64,000 nucleotides of DNA. It comes from Lunularia cruciata (Eukaryota; Streptophyta; Marchantiopsida; Lunulariales; Lunulariaceae). Position 1 is the stretch's first letter; each line of letters starts with the position of its first letter. The position numbers and the translations under genes are program-made. Below the pieces are notes generated by a model. That model searched no databases. It was not told the origin of the DNA and saw nothing but the letters and a program-made list of their open reading frames with translations. Positions 58,335 to 64,000 of this stretch are shown piece after piece. The stretch is from contig OX419755.1 in assembly GCA_948567375.1 (NCBI GenBank), positions 253,001 through 317,000 on the forward strand. Reading direction: 5' to 3'.

Positions 58335-59745
58335 CTGCCAATGATGTAAGAATTGTGAATAAGGAACTATCACATAAGTCAACAATGATTTAGTTGCAAA
58401 CCAAACAGAATTAATAGCTTCAAGATGAGATGAGCAAGTTGAGAATGTCAATGAAAAGGTCAGGTTTACACAAGTAGAAAGATCAAGAGATATTTTTTTG
58501 GAAGAGAAGTTAAGAAGAAACTCAACTTTAAGTGAAGAGTGGAGTCCAGCACTTTAAGGAGATATTGGATAAAGCTAAGGAAGAATTCAAATGTGAAGCT
58601 ATTGTGTTAGTAGAGTAAACTATTTCCTTGCAAATAGAGAAAGAAGGAGAAATTTTGGATTGAGAAACATTGGATGAGTTCATACTTTGTTTCCAAGCAA
58701 GAATGTTTATGTAGATAAAGATGCAATGACCAAGGCACAATTACACATGCTTAAGTTACATATGAAAGATACTAGGAAGAAGATGGCTTGTGATGTTGAC
58801 ATAAATAGGTTGTTAGTAAGATTTGCAATTGTTGTGATAGGAAGATGCAAGAAGCATGTGATAGTCTTAGTTTAGGCATTACTTTAATGCAAAGTGACTT
58901 GAAGGAAATCCATAAGTTAGTTGAACCCAAAGGTCCTTTGTAGGGTGAACCATTAGAACATATAGATTTAGCCAAAGATGATATGTTAGTTAGAGGAAAA
59001 GTAGGAAAATCAAGAGGTTTGGATGGCCAATGGCAACAATTGATGCGTTAGATTAGTGTTATGGTTGTAGTGGTATTTATTTTTAGTTTGTAACTCCCAA
59101 GTGGTTTGGCTCTTTAGAGTAGACAATCTAAGTGATTTTTCATTCAGTAAGAGCAGAAGGTGAATAAGTGAAAGAGCCTAAGTGCTCCTCACCATTTTTC
59201 TTAATTCTTATGAGCAATTCTTGAAACTTTGTGTTTGATTTGTCTGATTAATCTTTGCAATGAGCATGAAAATTTGTGACTTTGTGTGTTTTATCCTTGG
59301 TTAAGTCTCTAGAGATGACACCTTGATAGATCTTAAGTGAATTGCAATATTGGAAGAAATCAAAATTTGAGGCAAAGTTCATCAAGTTGTGGTGAAGTAC
59401 TATTGTGAGAAATGCATGCCTTTTAGGAAGGGTGGAACAAGATTTTGTGCAAAGTCATTCTGTAGAGAAGTAGATGCCTTTGGATTCAATTGAACCATCA
59501 CATCCATGACTACGTTGGATTTAGAGTTATTGAGATTGAGATTTTTTATTTTTTATTTTCGACAATAAGCCTTCTTGGTGTTGTTTTGCTCTTTTGAGTG
59601 TGGTTTTTGAACAAGAGTTTAAAGATGTGATAGAAAAACTTTGTTACTCTCACTTTGCATTTAACCACTTTTTTCTAGTACCTTTATGTGAATAAACTAT
59701 TACTTTCAACTTTACTGCAATTGTGTAGATTATGGGTTATTATGT
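58335..59745 (+). repeat. Right part of LTR F
   Basis: TKAQLHMLKLHMKDTRKKMA (58715-58775) matches TRLHELKLLVQET of copy A, and DRKMQEACDSLSL followed by LMQSDLKEIHKLVEPKG matches the next blocks. The last 200 bp (gagtgtggtttttgaacaagagtttaaag ... ttactgcaat) correspond to the conserved LTR end. The DNA is too decayed for exact ends. Confidence 0.65.
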
Positions 59746-59790
59746 GTATTTTGATCCTTGGTGTTTATGATAGACTCTTGAAAGGAATGT

Positions 59791-59895
59791 ATTGTGCGTA
59801 TATACAATGCTACGCAACATACATAATTGTTAACATCACACACTATAGAAGCACCATTCACACATAAGTCATACTTGGACTCTAAAGTACCACAA
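59791..59895. repeat. 105-bp block flanking the element 2 LTR (left copy)
   Basis: Near-identical to 60322-60429 in the same orientation (gcgtatatac ... acatcacacactatagaagcac ... aagtaccacaa). The two copies enclose the LTR core. Confidence 0.9.
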
Positions 59896-60321
59896 TGTAA
59901 TCAATTTGTTTACACAACTTGAATCTCTCTCAATCAGATCAGGCATTGATCTGTCACTCAATAATCTGCTAACAATTGAGCACTAATTATAGTCAAGCCA
60001 CACCCACTCTAGCTAAGAGAATCCAAGTGATGTTCATTTGCTTTCTGTCCACTCTAGCCAAGAACTTGAAGGCTCAACAATAGAGAAGTGAGCTCTTTGG
60101 AGCTGCACTCCTAGGGTATACTCCTGATTTTGACCTAGGTCTCACCCCAATGGTGCAAATGGTGCAAGTGACGGTGGGCTCCACCATGTAGTCAATACCC
60201 AAAACACAAAATCTGATTGTTGGAAAGTAGTCTATGAGTAATTGCTAAAATACCTCTAACTATTATCACTACTACTCTAGTCTTTGAGCAATCTAGATGC
60301 AACACTATAAATAGCATGACA
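59896..60321 (-). repeat. 3' LTR of element 2
   Basis: Matches the 5' LTR of element 1 (9035-9485) end to end, TG...CA. 426 bp. It has one half of the palindrome seen in element 1. Confidence 0.75.
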
Positions 60322-60429
60322 ATTGTCTTGCGTATATACATCACTACACAACATACATCATTGTCAACATCACACACTATAGAAGCACAACTCACACATA
60401 AGTCATACATGGATTCTAAAGTACCACAA
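60322..60429. repeat. 108-bp block flanking the element 2 LTR (right copy)
   Basis: Partner of 59791-59895. It lies between the integrase/PHD end and the LTR. No polypurine tract is visible at 60322; an alternative reading is that this block belongs to the LTR, which would then be 533 bp (59896-60428). Confidence 0.9.
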
Positions 60430-60599
60430 TCGCCTCACTAGCTGGTGGTTAGGTCCCTCTAACTCCAAATAGCCATATACTCCAAGTATATGTTATACCC
60501 TATGGTGGGCAAAAGATCAGGAGGCCGGGTGCTATCAAGCCCCATTGTTAGTCGCCTATCTGCAATTCATACCATATAAAGGATGAACTAGCTAGAGGT

Positions 60600-60910
60600 C
60601 AATTACATCTAGGACATAACCATTGTCCCTAAGGAACCACCACGAGAAGAAGAGTCATACATGCCATATGCCATCCTCTCAAATAACTATCATACACTAA
60701 CATGGTAGTAGCTCCACCAAAAGAGCCATATAATATACACCATAAGCCTGCACGCACACGTGCCAAGCTTGTGTCCATAGTACTATCAATGTTTGGGAGG
60801 TGGCATGGCGCACAATTGTGCACATGATCCTCCCAAACAACAGTGTGTCCTTCCAACACAAGGACTCTAGATGATAACACCTCGCGCACTCTCAAGATAG
60901 TCCGGCCTGT
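60600..60910 (-). pseudogene. Integrase tail and PHD finger (element 2)
   Basis: MRVREVLSSRVLVLEG, HVHNCAPCHLPN, then CILYG, ATTMLVYDSY and RGWHMACM: two zinc-binding Cys are Tyr here, while the H-x2-C part is intact. After VVVP a TAG (60629-60631) precedes GQWLCPRC, as in element 1. The reading frame is otherwise open for 88 codons, without the frameshift found in element 1. Confidence 0.78.
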
Positions 60911-61591
60911 GAGCCGGCCTGTCTCTCACTCAAGATGAACCTCTGATGGCCATTATGGCAACGCACCATGGACTAAGAAGGCAAGGAACTCCAACTCCAT
61001 CATACTCCTCCAAGGCTAACACTCCAAGACTCAAGGCATTTCTCACTAGAGAAATCAATGAGAGAGAGATAGTTGCAAATAAAAGGATGATGAGTACCTC
61101 CTCAGCCCTAGTTTATATACTTGTAAAATAGTTATGCACCAAAGTTATTAATTATTGGAGTAACTCAAGTTACTAGGCTAAAAGTCAAATAAAGTCAAAA
61201 AGCTAAAGGAATATCCATACTCATGGGAATATTATCCTAAACATGTGGTCTTATCTTAACCCAACCATTAAGTCAAGGATTCCTTCACATGGGCTATCCT
61301 TGGACTATAAGAGAATCCAAAACAAAAAGGCTTGTGGGTTCAAGAGTTCTCAACTCTTTCCTCAAAGCCAAACACCTAAGAATAATACCAAGTCAACACA
61401 CTCGAATCCAAAATAGTGGTCCTCATTTTTTCCACTTCCTCTAAAGTAAGGTCCCCTCTATCTTAGCTATGACTAACTTTAGCTAATCATGACTAATGTA
61501 AAATTATTTCTATATAAATAATATCTCTCAAGTACTTTTAATACCAAAATAAATATCCCAATACCACACACATGCACAAATGAGTGTTATA
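60911..61591. mobile_element. 681-bp insertion in element 2
   Basis: Element 1 is continuous at this place (about 446-455), element 2 is not. Flanks ggcctgt (60904-60910) and ggcttgt (61592-61598) form a 7-bp near-duplication. The body is AT-rich, without recognisable terminal repeats or protein; a 61-codon frame at 60946-61131 is not convincing. Confidence 0.6.
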
Positions 61592-61819
61592 GGCTTGTAG
61601 AAACATCAAGTATCATTGTTGTTGTTTGTTGTAGATATACATAATTGCATAGATGAAATGATAGATTGAGGGTCTATAACCTCCTCCTTGAATGGTAGCA
61701 TAGTGCACAGTACCCTTATGTTGAGCAATTGCCAAGTGTGGTGTCCAAATTTTTAGTTTTTCTTTGTTTATTAGCATTTGAGGGAAGAAGTAAGCACAGA
61801 AAGCTGAATTGCAAAAGAA

Positions 61820-62088
61820 GAATGGACGGAAGTGACTTCGGAGGAAATCTGAAGAAGGCAAGATTGGATCTGATGATGGAGGTACTCAGAAGAAGGTTAC
61901 AACGGAAAAAAGTCCAAAGAGCACTATCTTTGGGTCGGAAGGCGCAGGTGATACAAAGACCGTCTAACAACCTTGGTACGTGGCAAGCAAGTACACTTCA
62001 AGAAACGGCAGAGGCAAAAGAAGCATGTCTTGACAGTGACCAAACATCAACACGCAAAAGAGGGGAGGTCGAATTTGAAATTGACTAA
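61820..62088 (+). pseudogene. LTR-encoded protein, extreme N-terminal region (copy D)
   Basis: RRMDGSDFGGNLKKARLDLMMEV and RPSNNLGTWQASTLQETAEAKE are also readable at the start of LTR B (about 14417-14610) after frame changes. The frame 61729-62088 ends EVEFEID-stop, and the equivalent stop exists in B (14683), so this may be a separate small frame. Confidence 0.55.
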
Positions 62089-62349
62089 AGAATTACTGCA
62101 ATTTGGGGTAATATAAGATTGCAATTGCGTAGGGACAAGTTGAATATGCCGAGTAAATTTCCAATTCCTTGAGTAGTCGTCCTGCAGTATTGCGTGTCCG
62201 GAAGTAGATTGAGAGTGAAATTTTCCAAAATCTAGAAGGGGTTAGAGTGTCTTGTCCAGGAGAGGGCATCATCTTTCAGTGTCAAAGAACGCAAGTAGAT
62301 CATGGTGAAGAAGGTCACAAATGCTCTGGCGGTGTGAAGTTTTGAAATT

Positions 62350-63297
62350 TGTAGGTTAGATGTAGTAGCCAAAATCAAAGTCTTGAATAGACTTTGTATT
62401 ACGTTTTTAGCATGGAATTGGAATTTCAGTTTCCCAGGAGTGATGGCAGAGATAGCTGCCAGTAATTGTGAGGAAGGTCCCAAAGTTGAAGGGAAGAGAG
62501 GAAATCTGGCTCGATGGACTGAGTCTGATTGGAGGTTAGTATTGGGGAAAGAAGCAGGAGAGCCAACAGGGATCACCTTCTATTGGAAGTGTGATGCTGC
62601 AGAAGAGATGGCGAAAATTTGAAACTCTTTCTTTGCTCCAAGAACCACGAATGACTACAAGGTGGAGTCCTATCGGGATCCAATTAGGAGAAGTATCGTG
62701 GGGGTGATGATGGCCATGTTCAAGCCAAAACAAACAATGTATGTGAACATGCAGCAAGTGGTCTTCTTCCACCAAATGTTTGCAGGGGTCAAGGTGAATT
62801 GGGCAAAGTGTTTTCACCACCAAACGAGGCAGATGGTGATCAATTGGCGAACAAGTTCTCCTCCTCATTATTTTGCACCATTTGCAGCACACTTCTACTT
62901 TGGGTTGAACTTGCTAATAGTAGAGGAACAGCATCGCATGGTGTCCCATTTCCATCTTGACTTCAGACGGGAAGCAGACAAAGAAGAACGACAGTATATG
63001 ATACACCTGCAAGCCAATGACAATCACTTCTTGAAGACAAGACAATGGAAGATAGAAGTCACAAGTCCGAAGACAAAGAAGCGCAATAAACCCAAAGAAG
63101 CAAAGTCATCTCTAGCTCAAAGGAAGACTCGAAGACTGGTTGTGCAGAATAAGAAGATGGTGAGAAAAGCATCATCGGAATCACAGTCTGAAGAAGAAAC
63201 CGAGTTGCAAGAAGACGAATCCAAAGAAGACAAACTCACCATTAAAGTGAGGAGTCTAGAAGTGATAGTGATGGGGAACCTGAGGTTCAGCAATTAG
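62350..63297 (+). pseudogene. LTR-encoded protein, N-terminal and central parts (copy D)
   Basis: The clearest copy of this region: one frame from RLDVVAKIKVLNRLCITFLAW through WTESDWRLVLGKEAGEP, a single TGA (62620-62622), NDYKVESYRDPIRRSIVG, FKPKQTMYVNMQQVVFFHQ, VNWAKCFHHQTRQMVINW, FAAHFYFGLNLLIVEEQHRM, HLDFRREADKEERQYM, to a Lys/Arg- and Glu-rich end. No known domain is recognised. The middle, with predicted alternating helices, is the best query for a database search. Confidence 0.78.
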
Positions 63298-63735
63298 TGG
63301 CGGCCAATGAAGCTTGTCATGCAATGATTGATAGAGTACCCAGAACAACAAGTCATTGCATAGCCATGGTGGTGAATAAGCCGAGACCAAAGGAAAAGGA
63401 GGAGTATCCTGCGGGGCCGAGTTCAATCAGTAAAGGAGAAGAAAGTTCAGATGTGGTGTCTCTAAAGATACAAAGATCGCGACTTAGGATGAAGGAGCCA
63501 ATGAAGGAGCCAAAGACTGAAGATGAAGAAGATGAAGACGGCGACAAAGATAAAGATAACTTTGGCGGAATATGGTATCTGACAAAGGTTGTCACACCGT
63601 TACTGGAGCTACTAAAGGAGCATTGAAATGTAATTCCCCAAGATCGTAGAAAGGGGATGAATGAATTGCAGGTGGTGAAGCATCTATTGAGTAAAGTGAA
63701 GGGGTTGCACGAGCAACAAGTTCAAAGAAATGATG
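63297..63735 (+). pseudogene. LTR-encoded protein, acidic linker and start of the helical part (copy D)
   Basis: After a frame change: ANEACHAMIDRVPRTTSHC, EEYPAGPSSISKGEESSDVV, SLKIQRSRLRMKEPM, an Asp/Glu run, and WYLTKVVTPLLELLKEH, then MNELQVVKHLLSKVKGLHEQQ. Same blocks as B at 15900-16300. Broken off by LTR I. Confidence 0.75.
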
Positions 63736-63746
63736 AACTTGGAGAA

Positions 63747-64000
63747 TGTGGTACCCACATTTTTCATTTTGGACGAGTTTTGAAGAAGAAGTGCCTTGTT
63801 GAAACCAAATAGAAACCAAATGGAGAAGAAATGAGAGAAAATTTGTATTTTGATCAAGCCCAAGGAAGTCTACTTTGTGTCAAATGAAGACGAACTTAGC
63901 CAGGATTGAAAGAGGGCAGACCCGAAGGAGGAATGGAAGTTACAGGTCGAGATTCTTGTTGGGGCTATATCTCAATTTTCACAAGTCCAAATCAAGCATG
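63747..64000 (+). repeat. Start of giant LTR I
   Basis: TGTGGTACCCACATTTTTCATTTTGG followed by gagttttgaagaagaagtg is the LTR start of subfamily C (compare 37982 and 55757). It interrupts LTR D in mid-frame; the remainder is outside the window. Confidence 0.75.

Larger units (their letters stand above)
33926..59745 (+). mobile_element. Giant 3' LTR of old element F, split by element C
   Basis: After a purine stretch (gaggaaaagg, 33914-33923) the sequence starts tggtggtattgtgaaatttt, a decayed form of the LTR start in A/B/C/D. It runs to 37981, is interrupted by C (37982-58334 including one copy of the duplication) and resumes at 58335 to about 59745, where ttactgcaa..gggttat resembles the end ttaccgcaa..gggttgtcaca of the others. 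Total about 5.4 kb without C. Ends are approximate. Confidence 0.65.
59791..61736 (-). mobile_element. Element 2: fragment of the element 1 family
   Basis: On the minus strand: integrase tail (61730-61592 and 60910-60750), PHD finger (60750-60600), end of the internal region, LTR (60321-59896). It matches element 1 at 1-590 and 9035-9485. It is cut at 61736 by LTR D and interrupted by a 681-bp insertion (60911-61591). The methyltransferase part is not present in the window. Confidence 0.88.
61737..63746 (+). repeat. Giant LTR D (5' part)
   Basis: Starts TGTGGTGTCCAAATTTTTAG directly inside element 2 (left flank ccaag) and is homologous with LTR B over 2 kb. It is cut at 63746 by the start of LTR I. 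Confidence 0.88.

Noticed and set aside
62662..63297. Assignment of the LTR-encoded protein to a known plant transposon-protein family
   Set aside because: The VNWAKCFHH...Q region vaguely resembles such proteins, but I could not match a defined motif set; a profile search is needed.

Overview
The window reads as nuclear DNA of a land plant with a large, transposon-rich genome. It is dominated by nested and decayed Ty3/gypsy LTR retrotransposons, with one spliced cellular gene (a platelet-activating-factor acetylhydrolase-like serine hydrolase) at 26.7-30.9 kb. The PHD-tailed integrase family and the wish-bone of GT-AG introns suggest a seed-free plant (bryophyte, lycophyte or fern), but that is an inference with low confidence; the sequence itself does not name the organism.

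Layout. 1-9485 (minus): a degenerate gypsy element ('element 1') with the order LTR, gag, protease, cytosine-5 DNA methyltransferase, reverse transcriptase, RNase H, integrase, PHD-type zinc finger; its 3' end lies left of the window. 9486-18070 (plus): remains of a second gypsy element ('B'), its RNase H split by a 3.2-kb solo LTR ('A', perfect 5-bp target duplication) and ending in a 3.7-kb 3' LTR. 18071-22679 (minus): a truncated gypsy element ('G') whose LTR contains another LTR-like unit (H1); a second unit (H2) follows. 23.3-26.7 kb: no recognised gene. 26738-30896 (plus): PAF-AH-like gene in nine exons. 30.9-33.6 kb: AT-rich intergenic DNA. 33.6-59.7 kb (plus): a Russian-doll nest: an old giant LTR ('F') holds a 20.3-kb element ('C', TSD ATGAA), whose gag holds a 5.9-kb chromodomain element ('E', TSD CCCAT), while C's 5' LTR holds a further 2.8-kb purine-rich insertion. 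59.8-61.7 kb (minus): a fragment of a second copy of the element 1 family ('element 2'). 61737-64000 (plus): two more giant LTRs (D, then I inside D).

Two observations stand out. First, element 1 carries a compact C5 DNA methyltransferase (motifs I, IV, VI, VIII, IX and X all visible) between protease and RT, plus a PHD finger behind integrase: a retrotransposon equipped both to write DNA methylation and perhaps to read chromatin. Second, the family of A/B/C/D/F has giant LTRs (about 3-4 kb without later insertions) that encode a long, partly coiled-coil protein inside the LTR, upstream of the LTR's TATA-like box and therefore in U3. The same reading is recognisable in six independent LTRs, and in copy A the LTR limits are proven by a target-site duplication. 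All copies here are broken by stops and frameshifts, many of them C-to-T/G-to-A changes of the kind expected from old methylated DNA, so none is likely to be active.
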